In this document: piece after piece, positions 1-11,700 of the stretch
Layout: each line of letters begins with the position of its first letter
Position numbering within the stretch: the first letter of the stretch is position 1
Origin: Sabethes cyaneus
Lineage: Eukaryota; Arthropoda; Insecta; Diptera; Culicidae
Length of the DNA stretch: 64,000 bases
NCBI RefSeq assembly: GCF_943734655.1
Contig: NC_071355.1
Span: 220,582,527-220,646,526, forward strand
Reading direction: 5' to 3'
Notes under the pieces: generated by a model
Seen by the model: only the letters and a program-made list of their open reading frames with translations
Databases searched by the model: none
What the model was told of the DNA's origin: nothing
Made by a program: the position numbers and the translations under genes

Positions 1-1035
1 GCAGCAAGGGGATGGACTGTCGTGTATGTTATTCAACATTGCTATTGAAGGTGTGATCCGGCGAGCAGGGTTCGAAATGAGAGAAATGATCTCTAGCAAG
101 AGTAGCCAACTCTTAGCCTTCCAAGTAACAGTTTGGGTTTTATTACACTCTTATGATGGCATTTAAGACAAAAATTGGTCATGAAAATCGCCATAAGAGT
201 ACAACAAAACTTACATTGTTGCTTGAGCTGTGCATATGACCTCGAGATCATTAAAAGAATCCTTGGGGCGGCGGAGGCAATCTGCACCAGATGAAAAATG
301 TAGGCTAAGAGGATAGGGCTACAAATCTTCGCGTCGAAAACCAAATATATGGCAGGAAGAGGCTCCAGAGAAAGTAACGTTTGCCTCCCACGGACAGTGA
401 CTATTGACGGCGATGAACTGCAAGTGGTTGATAAATTGGTATATTTGGGATTTTTGGTCAACCCCGGCAATAATACGAGTATGGAGACTCAACGACGCAT
501 TCAAGCTGGAAATCGAGCCTATTTTTCCCTCCGCAAAACGCTTCTATCAAGGAGCATTCGCTGCCGCACAAACCTGACGATATACAAAACGCTAATCAGA
601 CCGGTAGTCTACGGAAAGGAGACTGTAAATTTGCTTACCAAAGACGTACGTGCATTTGCCGCATTTGAATGAAAGGTGTTTCGGACTATTTTTGGCGGAG
701 TACAAACGTATAGCGGAGAGTGGCGTAGGTGTATGAATCACGAACTACAGGCACTGCTTGGAGAGATTGTCATCGTACACCTGGCGAAAGTTGGGAGATT
801 AAGGTGGGCCGGGCACGTTGCAAGGATGCCGGATGACTGTGCAGTGAAATCCGTTCTCTTCAAGAACCTCACCGGCACCAGGAATAGAGGGGCCCAACGT
901 GCTAGGTGGTTCGACCGGGTTGAAGCCGACTTGCGTGTATCGAGACGCGCATTGAATTGGCGACGAGAAGCCCAGGACCGAGTACAATGGAGAGGAATTC
1001 TTAATACGGCAAGGTCCACCCCGGTTCTCGACCAG
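1..1035 (+). pseudogene. Non-LTR retrotransposon (RTE-like LINE) fragment: late RT and C-terminal domain
   Basis: The sequence enters mid reverse transcriptase with CMLFNIAIEGVIRRAG, then reads YMAGRGSRE, LPRTVTIDGDEL, RIQAGNRAYFSLRK, RTIFGGVQT, RLRWAGHVARMPDD and NWRREAQDRVQWRGIL. The same blocks in the same order recur in at least six other copies in this window, which identifies the family. The fragment continues off the left edge. It is dead: a MITE interrupts it at about 120-227, just where the (F/Y)ADD catalytic box should begin, and a stop follows AFAAFE near 670. The reading frame shifts between the two long open stretches. The RTE-like clade assignment is inferred from block order and the trinucleotide tails of sister copies. 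It is not a host gene, although isolated open stretches of 107 and 161 codons could mislead. Confidence 0.85.
120..227. mobile_element. Foldback MITE of about 108 bp (copy 1)
   Basis: The ends read ccaagtaacag and ttgcttga (partial inverted repeats) around a core with ttattacactcttatgatgg opposed to cgccataagagtacaac. A second, better preserved copy lies at 52965-53078. It splits the LINE reading frame between LLAF and the expected DD box. The terminal bases have decayed, so its target duplication cannot be read. Confidence 0.75.
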
Positions 1036-1734
1036 CGTCGTACCTCTAAAACAGCGTCGTACCTCGAGGCCAAACGGAAGACAATTATATCCAGTATTCA
1101 GTATAATACTGCGGTGAATAGAAGTTCACGCAGAGTTATTCGTTGGTTTCTTTTCTTGTAACATCAGCTTCAGAAGCCGTTCCGTGTCTGTAACATGTAT
1201 GGATGGGCTTTTATCCGGGAAAGCTGTGCATGCCTTTAGTTAAGCGTAAGAAACTTGTCTAAAAAACGAATCTGGTTCGGTTAGGAGCCCTCTGGCAGGT
1301 CCATCAAGATGCCTGTGTTCTTCTGTGATCTGTGTTTTCACAAAAAAATTATTTAACTATTGCCCATCCACTCCTGTTTTATTGAATTTTATTTTACCTC
1401 ACTTTTTTTTATCTTTCAGTCCATTTGTGTCGTCTCTTGAATGTTAGTCTTGAAAAGCAGCTTACCCGTAAAGCACAGAACTTTAACAACAACCTCTATG
1501 ACTCATTTTTGCCTAATAAAACCGGGTTCTGAACTGAAACCTTGCGGAGTTAACTTCGCACAAATTATCTTATTCTGTAGTAATTGATGACAATTCAATG
1601 TAAATCTAAAATTAATCTGTTGCGGGTCTTCGTACTAATTACTCCTGAAGTGAGAAGATAGAAAATTTTCATAATTTTTACTTACTTTGTTGGAATACAC
1701 CTGATAAACGATGCAGATAAAAATACCTAGAGAA
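1036..1734. other. No recognisable gene
   Basis: This is AT-rich sequence downstream of the LINE fragment. I see no domain, repeat or RNA structure that I can support. Confidence 0.5.
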
Positions 1735-1850
1735 CGTGTTTTCATCATTAGCAAAAGATCAAATTTTGCCAGTCGAACCACCGCTTCCCATAAGCCACCG
1801 AAATGTGGGCCACCGGGTGGATTCAAATATCACTGAATTCCTTGATTTAC
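1735..1850 (-). pseudogene. BEL/Pao LTR-retrotransposon integrase scrap
   Basis: Read on the minus strand, this short stretch gives NPPGGPHFGGLWEAVVRLAKF. It matches the PP-x-APHFGGLWEA-x-VKS-x-KFHL block typical of the integrase C-terminal region of BEL/Pao elements. Only about 35 residues are recognisable, and the flanks do not continue into RT, RNase H or LTR sequence. This is a remnant with no function. Confidence 0.6.
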
Positions 1851-2084
1851 ACACTCCTCACTGACGGTTTCACCTTGGGACACATCTTTGAGCGAATCAA
1901 ATGGTGAGATAACTGGTTGTAAATATTGCATTTTTGATCGGACTTTCTTTAAACTTTCATGGAGCAAACTATTACATTCTGATACATAGTGATACGGCTA
2001 GCTCACTTTTCGGCACTCATGGTTGGCCTGCCAAATCAAGGGCTTTAAAGTGAATTTGTTAAGACTGCGTAAAACTGCTACCCT

Positions 2085-2450
2085 GGAAACTATTTTGTGT
2101 TCGCCTTTAGGTAAATCTCGTCGTCCATCACGACGTACTCCGGTTTCGTCAACCACCCTCGGTACAGTTTCCTGGCGTGGGTTTTAGTCACCGGGTTTTG
2201 TTTATCGTTGCGACACGGTATCCTCCGCACCTTGAACAAGACGTGTAGGCTGGCACATTTAATCGATTTTTGAATAAACCAGACCTTCTTTTTCGTATCG
2301 CGAATCGAAAGATTCGACCGACGCTTGAATAGACTAAACACCTTTCTGTCCTTCACCAGGTCAATTGTCTTCGGTCTACTACCGCTGCCTGACTGTCACT
2401 GGGTCGTCCAAGTCTCCTTGAATGACTTCACTACCCGGGAATGATGAACA
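2085..2450 (-). pseudogene. Mariner-like (D37E-type) transposase, N-terminal half
   Basis: The minus strand reads RRSNLSIRDTKKKV, then VRRIPCRNDKQNPVTKTHARKLY and YVVMDDEIYLKANTK. This is the helix-turn-helix part followed by the first catalytic Asp block (VMDDE-x-Y-x-KA) of the transposase family present more completely at 26310-27552. The upstream minus-strand sequence (about 2360-2450) still shows DPVTVRQ- and RPKTIDLV-like pieces in shifted frames. The second half with the D-to-E catalytic block is missing, and I see no terminal inverted repeats. The N-terminal open stretch of 88 codons is a remnant of an inactive element. Confidence 0.75.
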
Positions 2451-5039
2451 GTCAAGTTAGTTTCTGTTAAAAATTCATCAATTTTTACCCACCCACTGGA
2501 AAGGTACAAACTAATCAATAGGTTTCGCTATTTTCGAGTACAACCTTTGGCTAAGGAAAGCAAGATTTTCAGGAATATTTTAAATATTACTAAAATTAAG
2601 GAAAAAAGGAAAAACAAGAACTACCGGCTTTAATTTTGTGCATCATATCAATTTTAATATAACTTCAATTTTGTCTACGAAAACAATGTTGAAGCGATTG
2701 ACAACTGCTTAGCAACATAACTTCCTAATCAAACCATTGCTTGTGATTGTGATTGATCATTTATTGCGTAAATTGACTAAATATTGTTTTTTTTTTCTCT
2801 TTTTTCCTTCCAGGTACTGTTTTTACTTTCCCCCTCTTGAAATGATTCCTTAAGCGCGTGAGTGAATAAACCATTCCATCATCAACAATTCGTTGCTATT
2901 TTTTGAACTGCTGCATAAATTAGCATTTAGATTTTTTCGACGTCTCACAGTCGGTTGCTGTTGCTTTTTTATTTTCTGCTGTGATAGGATGTGATTCGAT
3001 TTCTATTCCACTGATCGACAAAAACAAGCAAAGTTCGAGGATTTATGCGTGGGACCGATACACACTTTTTCATTATCCTTATCACCACTCTTTGCATCAT
3101 CATCCGCAACAGCTTGTAAATTTCAAACCACCTAACAGTATTAGAGTCACTTGTAATGAAACAATGGATGATGGGAAAATAAAACAAACACATTTGCATT
3201 GTAGATGAGCAGTGCGTCTTATGGCTTTTCCTCAGCCAAACTCGGAACCGTTATCCTATTGGCGACGAATAATGTGCCCCCGTCCGGTTCAGGATCTGAT
3301 AATTCATATTTATTCCCACCCAATTTCGCTCCGCATTGGCCAACAAAGAAGCTGGGAGGAACTACGAAAGCAACAACAAAAAATATGAAAGTCATTAGCA
3401 TTTCAATCACAACAAAGGCTGCGACTTACAATGTGCGTCATTTTTTTTCTGGCTTTCTTAGTTTTCTTACGTTGTTATACGGCAGGACACAGCCCTGCCG
3501 TATAGCCGGAGCGGAGAGTGAAAGAATGCTGCTTAACTTGTCTGCTAACCAACCATCAGGATTTGGGGTTCGTGCAAAATGAGGCAAAAACCTACCCTAC
3601 CTACTACTGTTTCTAGTGCTCAACAGATGGATGTTGCTTTTATCTACTTCGGACAGCAAACAGTATCTGTACATACGTATATAGAGGACCAGATCACGGA
3701 ACGGTGCACAGAACATTCCTCCTCTGACTTGTGTTTTATTGAAGCATAAAGATTGAAGAAAAGGAATGCAACTTTTGATTCTCTGCTGATTCACTACCAA
3801 CATAATTGGCAGATAAGTTCTTCAGAGAAAATGCAGGATGCATTACTTGCACTGCCTTCGGAAGATGCCATAGCTAATGTATGAAATTCGCACTGTACAG
3901 AATGGCAATTACACCAGTACTGTTTCATGGACCTAAAACCAAAATAACCAACTCGTTCAAACCCTGACTAGTTCAACACTAATGTCTCACTCATACTGAA
4001 ATCGATGACCGCAGAGATATCCTACTTTCAAATGTTGATTTCGATATCATTTAAATTTTGAGCAAGTGTGTCTAGTACCGAACAGTCGAACTTGAAAAAT
4101 TTTAAGTAATCACCTCGGTCGAGGATGTTCGAAAACATTTACCAAGTCAACAGAAGGCAGATCACCGGAGAACACTCTAAAAGGAAGCTCTTGCGGTCGC
4201 TGCCTCTTCTTGATTACATCATAGGGCATTTCCATTAAACTCATTATTATGTGCAAGTTCACGGATACTCTCGTTCAAAGCTCCTTTACAAACGGCAATC
4301 CAATCCCCGGTGCCTGCCGTTCCAATCTTCTGTGTAATTATCGAGGCGGAGCGGACGACTGGCGTTCGGCGTTCGGCGGACGCTTTGCTATCGAAGTAGA
4401 AGCCGCACAGCGAGTGACAGGAAATTTAAATGACATTTTTAATTTCGTCAACAGAAGAGAGAAAAAATAATGAATATTCACATTTTTCGCTCTTCGGCTC
4501 AATAAAAGCTCCACGGTTCCAACAACGAGGAAACCACGGTACTCGAGCCCTGGCCCTGGCTGAATAGATTCACGAGATACAGTAAAAAATGACAGGAATA
4601 ATTTCACCCTCTTATGTTCGCCAATCATTTCTGGCGCTTTGCTGAGATTAACATTTTCCGAGTCTCGCATTCTCAACGAGTCCAGCCGGCAGCAAGAAAA
4701 TTTGCACTTGCTTGTTTTTATAGTCATCCTTCAATTATTGTGGTTGTAAAAAACTGTGTAGCCCTGAGAAAAAAAGAAAACGGTTTATTTTTGCTTAATA
4801 ACGAAAAAGTTTTGATAGATCGTTTCATGTTGCTTTCACTGCAGGGAAGGCATGTCGAAACATAGAATCGAATTACTAGTTTTTTGCTGATGGAAGCGAA
4901 CTCGGCTGCTGGAAAAAAATTTAATCGCAAGAATGGTAGCGTTGGTTCAGAGTGGCAAGGTTTAGTAAGTTACTATATATGTAGGCTTACAAGAATCATT
5001 TTCAGCAGTAGTTCAGTCATTTAATCAACCAGTCGCCGG
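2451..5039. other. No recognisable gene
   Basis: AT-rich non-coding sequence. Short open frames, such as those at 2981-3208 and 3205-3582, show no family motif and no coding-like composition. I see nothing else that I can support. Confidence 0.5.
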
Positions 5040-6235
5040 TCCTTAATGAGATCCACGAGTACTAACGAGAAATCATCCGCATCGTGTCACGGCGTTGCGT
5101 TGCAGGCTGCCATGGAGAGCTCTGCCCTCTAATTGTGCAAGGAAAATATGGCCCAGCAGCATATGCAATCATGCATTGATGGTTCTCAAAATGATGTTTC
5201 CGGTGCAGGCCGATTTTAAGAGCCACCTTGTAACGCAAGGCTTAACCCGCCTCGCCAAACCCTTTTTTTCCTCCGTACGCATCACGTTGGTTGGGGCTTG
5301 AGCTACCAACCGGCTACGCCAAGTAAGCTCATGATGCTTTCAATGTGCTGGATTCTGTGCAATGACGCGTATCGCCCGATGTTTACGGATGGGTGTATGT
5401 GTGCACTGACGCAAATATCGGATCGCATCCTATCGCGCGCGCCGCAACCCTCGATGAGGACACAAAAAACAAAAGCTTGCCAGTCCCATTAATACGCAGT
5501 GCCTATGTACTATAGACTAGTGTGGTATATCAACAGGGGAACAAAAGGGTGGTCAAATTTATCATGAAAATGTTTCCGTCCTTCGTGCTAACCCCCGGTT
5601 ATCAGACAACCCCAACTCTCTAGCGAATTATGTGCGCATCGCCGATGGGTTCGAGTGCAGCTTGTTCGGATTAACGGGAGAACATTCGGTAGTTCACGAT
5701 CCTTTTGGGTGTGAAATGGATTCAGTGCGTTTCCCGAAGGCCACGATTACCAGCAACGGCAGTTTAACGCATATTCAGGCATTCCCATGCTACCATGCAG
5801 GCCTCTTTGCGGGCCCGCTGCGTTGCTCCCGTGCGAAACAATATTTGATAATTTTCCAGATAAATGCGAGTGGCTGGTGGTGGCGTCCACGTCCGACGGA
5901 TTTTGGCTGTAATATAATTTCCGAGCGTTGCACTAGGGGTGATTATGGTTCGTCCCGGCTTGTTGCCTTATTGGGTACAACCAATTGATTATAATGCTGC
6001 GGAAGGTGCGCTGCCGCGCTTACCATCACCGCACCTGGCCAGTCAGTGCAGTTGGGCCGCGTCCCATTTTGGGTCTGCAAGGGATTGCCTCTGCAGCGTA
6101 CCCATTGGCAATAAATTACGATCCCATTCAACGGCGAGCAGCGAAAACACGCGTGTAATATTTATTGTTCCATTTGCCGCCGCGGTGCAACATAATCTGA
6201 TAGCGGTAAGCGTTGATGTGGCTTCAAAATGAAAG
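5040..6235. other. GC-richer, low-repeat patch of unknown function
   Basis: This stretch is visibly richer in G and C than its neighbours and shares no motif with the repeat families in the window. The longest plus-strand open stretches (5632-5988, 118 codons; 5939-6232, 97 codons) are not recognisable proteins and overlap in different frames. It could hold a regulatory element or simply be old unique sequence. Confidence 0.3.
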
Positions 6236-7349
6236 ATTGGAACAGGCTAACATGGACGGTTTATTTTCCTAATGTAAGACATTTTCTTTTGTTACATGGC
6301 GTGGAGTAAATCCTGGTTCTCAAAACGGAACCATAATTATACTGAAAACCAACATTGGAGGCTAACGCAAAATAACGCATACACTGACGAAGGGGCAACT
6401 TTGAAATGCAATATCTATGGCTTGGTTCGATCAGCGGATTTCCCAGCTCGGGTAAAAAGAAACGATACCCATACTTAATAAACGTGGCTTCAGTGATACA
6501 CCCTTACCTAATTTTCCACTCTTTCCCCTTCGCGTCTTGTTCCACTCTGTTTGGATACCTACTATAAATACCTTTGTGTTAAACCTTTGGACGAGCATGT
6601 TGCTGGTAAAACTAATTCAACAGTTCCACGCTAACTGTGCTCTGACGTTGACTAATGTTAAAACAATAAAAAAATCAACCCATCACCGAAACTCCGCATT
6701 GGTGGAACTTGGGAGCATTTGGTACGCTGTGTGAAGACGGCTATGCCAGTGACCGCCGTTTATCTACATCACTCGTGTTATGAAACTCTGGAGAGAGTAA
6801 TCCTAGAAGCTCCCCTATCACCATACCGGTTATCTACATTCCACCAGCGTGATTAGTATAGCAATTTTTAACTGAAGACGTCTTCTTATTCGTCGGCACT
6901 AATTGGGTATCGTGCAACCTGAAATTATTTATTCTACTATTTATAATAGGTAATTGATACTGGTTGCAACACTTTTGAGGACAGGTGGCAACTTGCGCAG
7001 ACCTTGCTAAACCACATTTGGATTCACTGGACCCATGAGTATCCTCCAATAATAACCAAGCGTATCAAGTGGTTCAAACCTGCGAAACTACCCGAATCTG
7101 GAGTCTTGGCAGTAGTTGTTAAGGATACAAAACGTAACAGATAGCTGAGAGGTCAGGTCGTGGACGTGATGAAAGCACACGATGGACAAGTCAGCCGTAG
7201 GGACTAAGAATGTATTGATTACTAGACCAAGCGTGAGTCTAGCTTCCGTGGACCTTCAGTTATCTGAATCTTCCGGAACTACACGAGCGGGAGAGTGGTA
7301 TTATACCACAGAGCATTCTCGTTTTGTCATTGGGTGAGTTCAGAATATA
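6236..7349. other. No recognisable gene
   Basis: I see nothing supportable here up to the trinucleotide tail of the next LINE. Confidence 0.5.
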
Positions 7350-7590
7350 TCGTCGACGTCGTCGTCGTCGTCAAAATAGAGCCGAAGTGGCTCGTACTAT
7401 ATCAAGCAGTTGCCTCCATTTAGCCCGATCAGCGATCCAAGATGTCGCCAATTTCCCAGGCTTCTCACAAATCGCAAGTCACTTTCGATCTGGTCGGGCC
7501 ATCTTCTATGACGGGCCCCTCTGAAGAGAACCGTTTTCATCGCTCATCCGGCATTCTTAAGACGTGTTCAGCTAACCGTAGCCTACGTCG

Positions 7591-8513
7591 CACAGTGGGA
7601 CGGTTTCAAAAATAGTGAGACATAAGTATTAACCTTGAAACCTTAAGACATAGCATAACAGTTACTTCAGAAAAGTTTCTTCATTCAAAAAGCACTTTCT
7701 AGTGGTGAAAAATATTGGAACATTAGGGTGTCCCTAATCAAATACAAAAAATATTTTCTCTATTTAAAAAAAAAAACTAAAATTACAATACTAAACTACA
7801 ACACATTCATCGACTTATATAAAATGCTATTTAACTGCAATATATTGATTGTTTTGCTTTGCGGAAACAGAACACTACTATGATTTCCATAGTTTTCAGC
7901 TTTAGAAACGGTTGCCTTCACGGTAACTTTTCTCAGATGTTCCACAGTGTTCCGCCCTAAGTTGTACATGATAGGATACAGCATAAATTGATTCACAAAA
8001 AAGAAGTGAGACTAGCTGCTCATAGCTGCTCTTCCAAGAGTTATACCCTTTTAAAGATTACATGTAAAAATTAAAAAACTGGTGACAGCTGCTAAAGGGA
8101 AAAAGATAGAGCTCTACTGTCTTCGATGAAAATATGCAATTTAATGTGATTAATGATTTCTTAGAACATTTGAAAAATATACGAAGCGTTATTAAAGAGC
8201 TAGATCGTAAAAACTGTTTTGAAGGGTGTCCCTAAGAGTTTGGCTCTATAACTTCTAGAAATCTTCAGTATTCAACAAAGTTTCTCAAAAACAGTTTAGC
8301 TACAACTTTTCTGTACGTAACAATCATTTCTGTCTTAAAATAGAGAAAATATTTTTTGTATCTGATTAGGGACACCCTAATGTCCGAATATTTTTTCACC
8401 ACTAGAAAGTGCTTTTTAAATGAAGAAAATTTTCTGAAGCAACTATTATGCTATGTCTTAAGGTTTCGATGCTATTACTTATGTCTCACTATTTTTGAAG
8501 CTGTCCCACTGTG
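7591..8513. mobile_element. Non-autonomous Transib-like DNA transposon
   Basis: The element has terminal inverted repeats of about 170 bp (7591-7763 against 8341-8513), both starting cacagtgggac. It is flanked by an exact 5-bp duplication, cgtcg, at 7586-7590 and 8514-8518. The flanking LINE sequence joins up when the element and one duplication are removed. A CAC-x-x-TG terminal heptamer plus a 5-bp GC-rich duplication is the signature of Transib elements, the relatives of RAG1. The heptamer here equals the recombination-signal heptamer CACAGTG. The 923-bp interior is AT-rich and encodes no transposase, so it would have depended on an autonomous relative. Confidence 0.8.
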
Positions 8514-9356
8514 CGTCGTTTCGCCAGTTGTTAGTTGTACGATGGGAATCTTTCCAAGCAGAACGTATCCGCCACTCTTCGCTTTCAATTTATACTCCAC
8601 CAAATATCGTCTGTAGCACTTTCCGCTTAAACAAGGCAAGGGCGCGAATGTTCTCCGTGGGTATCGTAACAACTTCTAATCCATAAAAATTACCGGTCTT
8701 ATAAGGGGGTTGTACACTGTCAGTATCGTACGGCGGCGCATGCTTCATACTTCTTTCCCGCTCGAATGCGCCGCTGGATGTCATTACTAGAGTTGTTGTC
8801 CGCATTCACCAGCAATCTAGATATACTAACTCATCTGCCACTGCCAATTTGTCGCCGTCAGTAGTTACGGTCCATGGGAAGTGCGCGTTTGTCTCCTTTG
8901 AGATTCTTTTTCTCTGTATCAGCCCAATCCTAGATTCTGCTTTCAGATATCAAAGTCACCTGCGAAGCGAAGGAGTTGGCTACCGCTTGTCAACCATGCT
9001 GGATAAGCCATCAACTAGTCTTAACCCACGCCGCGTCTCGAAGGGACTAGAGAGTGTCTTCGAGATGCTCACGAAACACATCACTCAATCCAATGTAGCT
9101 CCGGTCAGTTACATCCAAACAACTGTGTTCGTACATTGTCTGCCATAGCTGGTCTATATCGGCTGTATCGTATGCTGCTTTGAAATAAACAAAGATGTGA
9201 AGCGTGAGTACGCTGTACTTCCGAAGATCTGTCGGACGGTAAAAATTTGGTCGGTGGTTGTGCAAGCCGCGATGCAGCCCGCCTGGTTACTCCCTAAGAA
9301 ACCTTGTACTATCGGTGACAGTCGGCGTAATAGGATGTGTAGGATTGTTTACCAGC

Positions 9357-10411
9357 GCCATGCACGAACAGGGTGTTCTGGACAAACAGACGCGCCTGAT
9401 CAGAGCTACATTGGATCGAGTGATGTGTTTCGTACGCATCTCTGGGACACTCTCGAGTCCCTTCGAGGCGCGGCGACGGTTGAGACAAGGTGACGGTTTA
9501 TCCTGCATGCTCTTAAACATCGCTCTTGAGGTGGTGATCCGACAAGCGGTTATCGAAACGAGAGGTACGATTTTTACCAAGGGTAGCCAACTTCTAGGCT
9601 CTGCAGATGACTTCGATATCATAGCCACGAACTTTGCGACGGCGGAGGCAATCTACGCCAGACTGAAAGCGGAGTCTAGGGGAATTGAGCTAAAAATAAA
9701 CGCGTCGAAGACCAAATACATGAAAGGAAGAGGCTCAATGGAAACAAACGCGCGTCTCCCACGGACGGTAACCGTTGACGGCGACGAACTAGAAGTGGCA
9801 GAGGAATTCGTATATTTGGGATCGCTGGTGACCGCGAACAACAACACTAGTAAGGAGATCCTGCGGCGCATCCAAGCGGGAAATCGGGCCTACTTTGCCC
9901 TTCGTAAAACGCTACGATCAGGAAGCATACGCCGCCGCACGAAGCTAGCAATGTACAAAACCCTTATTAGACCGGTAGTTCTTTATGAACTTGAAGCTGT
10001 GACGCTGCTCACGGAGGACATTCGCGCCCTTGCCGTATTCGAGCTGCTGCGGACGATATTTGGCGGAGTACAAACTGGAAGTGAAGAGTGGCGGAGGAGT
10101 ATGAATCACGAGCTACAGGCACTGCTTGGGGAGACTCCCATCATACATTTAGCGATAGTTAGCAGGCTACGGTGGGCCGGACATGTCGTAAGGATGCCGG
10201 ACGACAGTGCGACGAAAATAGTCCTCTTCAACAACCCCACCGGCACCAGGAATAGGGGGGCCCAACGTTCACTATGGCTCGAAAGCGATTTGCGATTTCT
10301 GAGACGACTAGGAAATTGGCGACGAGGGACCCAAGACCGAGTTGAATGGAGACGAGTGCTTGAAACAGCACGAGCCACCCCGGCTCTAGGCTGAAGAAGA
10401 AGAAGAAGAAG
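9357..10411 (+). pseudogene. RTE-like LINE, 5'-truncated copy inserted antisense in an older LINE
   Basis: This copy keeps one open frame of about 345 codons to the stop at 10392-10394. It begins inside RT at MHEQGVLDKQTRLIRATLDR and continues through VMCFVRISGTLSSPFEARRR, LRQGDGLSCMLLNIALEVV and GSADDFDIIA. It then reads KTKYMKGRGS, LPRTVTVDGDELEV, RIQAGNRAYFALRKTL, RPVVLYELEAVTLL, RTIFGGVQT, RLRWAGHVVRMPDD and WRRGTQDRVEWRRVLETA. The RT box reads SADD where F/YADD is expected. A (GAA)n tail follows at once (10394-10411). The 5' truncation lacks endonuclease and early RT, which is typical of incomplete reverse transcription. The long open frame suggests this is the youngest LINE copy in the cluster. 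I find no clear target-site duplication. Open sequence to the left of 9357 belongs to the host LINE in the antisense direction. Confidence 0.85.
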
Positions 10412-11179
10412 AAGATGCCGCGATAATTGCAGCAGTCAAATCAATCACCTTTGTTGTAGATAGAACAAACCACTCATTCCATCCATTCCTCCAGTAGCTT
10501 CTCCCCCTCCCAAATCTTTAAAATACCCCAGCGATAGAGCCGTTTCCAAAGTTTCTCGGCCATATTTATGAAACCGATAGACAGTCCTACCAGCGGTTCG
10601 ATTGGTATCCAGTAACCCGATTTCTCGTTTGGCTTCTTGGATTCAGACTTAGATGCTGGGATATTACTATTTTCCATCCGTATTCCTTAGTTAACTTCCG
10701 TTCCACCTCCTTCTGCAACTTCACCATTGAGGTGTTCATCGAAGAATTGCTTTCACCTGTCGACCAACTCGAGCTCGTTTGGGATCTGATTCTCTCTCTC
10801 GTCCTTACACATGTCAGGTTTCGGTGTATAGCCCTTATCAGATGGGATCCACCTTCTCATAAACTTTGCGTATTTGGCCTTGCAGGCTTCATCACCGTCT
10901 GTTTTCGAACTCGAACGAACTTCGAACGTCGATGATGCTGTGATTGAAGAAACAGTCCTCTATCCTCAATAGGCACATGCTCTCGCTTCTCGCCTTCCAA
11001 TTCTTCATGCGATGCTGTATTCTGCACAACACCACAAATTCCGTTCCCAGTTCGTTGGTAGTGTCACAGCTCAGCTATGTAACCATTGTTATATACTTTA
11101 TATAAAATTAGCTTTCCAATTTAGTATGCTTATTTCAATCTGCTCATAATTTCGAATCCAAAAATTTCCTAAATCCATT

Positions 11180-11359
11180 TCTGAGCAAGCTGTCGACTGT
11201 TTGAACTTGCCCTCCAAGTCTCCGGACGGATTGGTCACTCACGCGGGAAAGTTTTTTCTGGCATATCTAAATCGACTTGAGTAAGCTGTCTACTGAGTGA
11301 ATGATATCCCTCCAACTCTGTCACTTTGCGTCTAGGACGGAGAGATAACTCACACGGGA

Positions 11360-11409
<50 letters not shown>

Positions 11410-11700
11410 AACAGATTTGAGCAAGCTGTCAACTGTTTGAGTCAAGTCTGTCACATTGCGTCCGGGACGGAGGGGACGCTCACGCGGTATAGCTTTCTCA
11501 ATCATCTCTAAGAGAAACGGTTATGGGATCGACTAGGTGAGTGATATTCCTCCCACTTCTGGCGTTTTACGTCTGGAACGGAAGGGTGACTCTCTCGGGA
11601 AGGCCTTTTCTAATACAATCAGAAGATTCCGCTGCATGTATGATAATACTCCACGGACGGAGGGGTCACTCCTACAGTGTTGCGCACACCTGCTATGAGG
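11180..11700. repeat. Degenerate minisatellite, units about 97-140 bp
   Basis: The motif gagcaagctgtcgactgttt recurs near 11182, 11279 and 11419. Each is followed by a ctgtcac...gcgtc-ggacggag block and a cacgcgggaaag block. A further diverged unit follows to about 11700. One unit contains a CT microsatellite. Confidence 0.7.
11363..11408. repeat. (CT)n microsatellite
   Basis: About 23 uninterrupted CT dinucleotides. The Arg-Glu and Ser-Leu open frames across it are artefacts of the repeat. Confidence 0.95.

Larger units (their letters stand above)
7350..11070 (-). pseudogene. RTE-like LINE, long degenerate copy split by two later insertions
   Basis: Minus-strand pieces run in LINE order from right to left. 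At about 11070-10910 there is an endonuclease block (TNELGTEFVVLCRIQ, then LRIEDCFFNHSIID). At 10900-10413 comes the linker (ILKIWEGEKLLEEWMEW, ending near NYRGI). RT resumes at 9340 with LLRRLSPIVQGF, then FVYFKAAYDTADIDQLWQTM. The C-terminal domain follows (ENIRALALFKRKVLQTIFGGV) and continues to 7370. The 3' end is a run of GAC/GTC triplets at about 7351-7371, a trinucleotide tail like that of sister copies. Comparison with the copy at 24375-25420 shows that 9340 and 10413 were once near neighbours. The gap is filled by another LINE in the opposite direction. A Transib-like element sits at 7591-8513. There are many frameshifts, so this copy is not functional. Confidence 0.75.

Noticed and set aside
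9258..9356. The start of the 378-codon frame as a real N-terminus
   Set aside because: The first 33 codons are antisense to the host LINE's RT; the true fragment begins inside RT near 9357.
11235..11432. Arg-Glu repeat protein on the minus strand
   Set aside because: It is the (CT)n microsatellite read in reverse.
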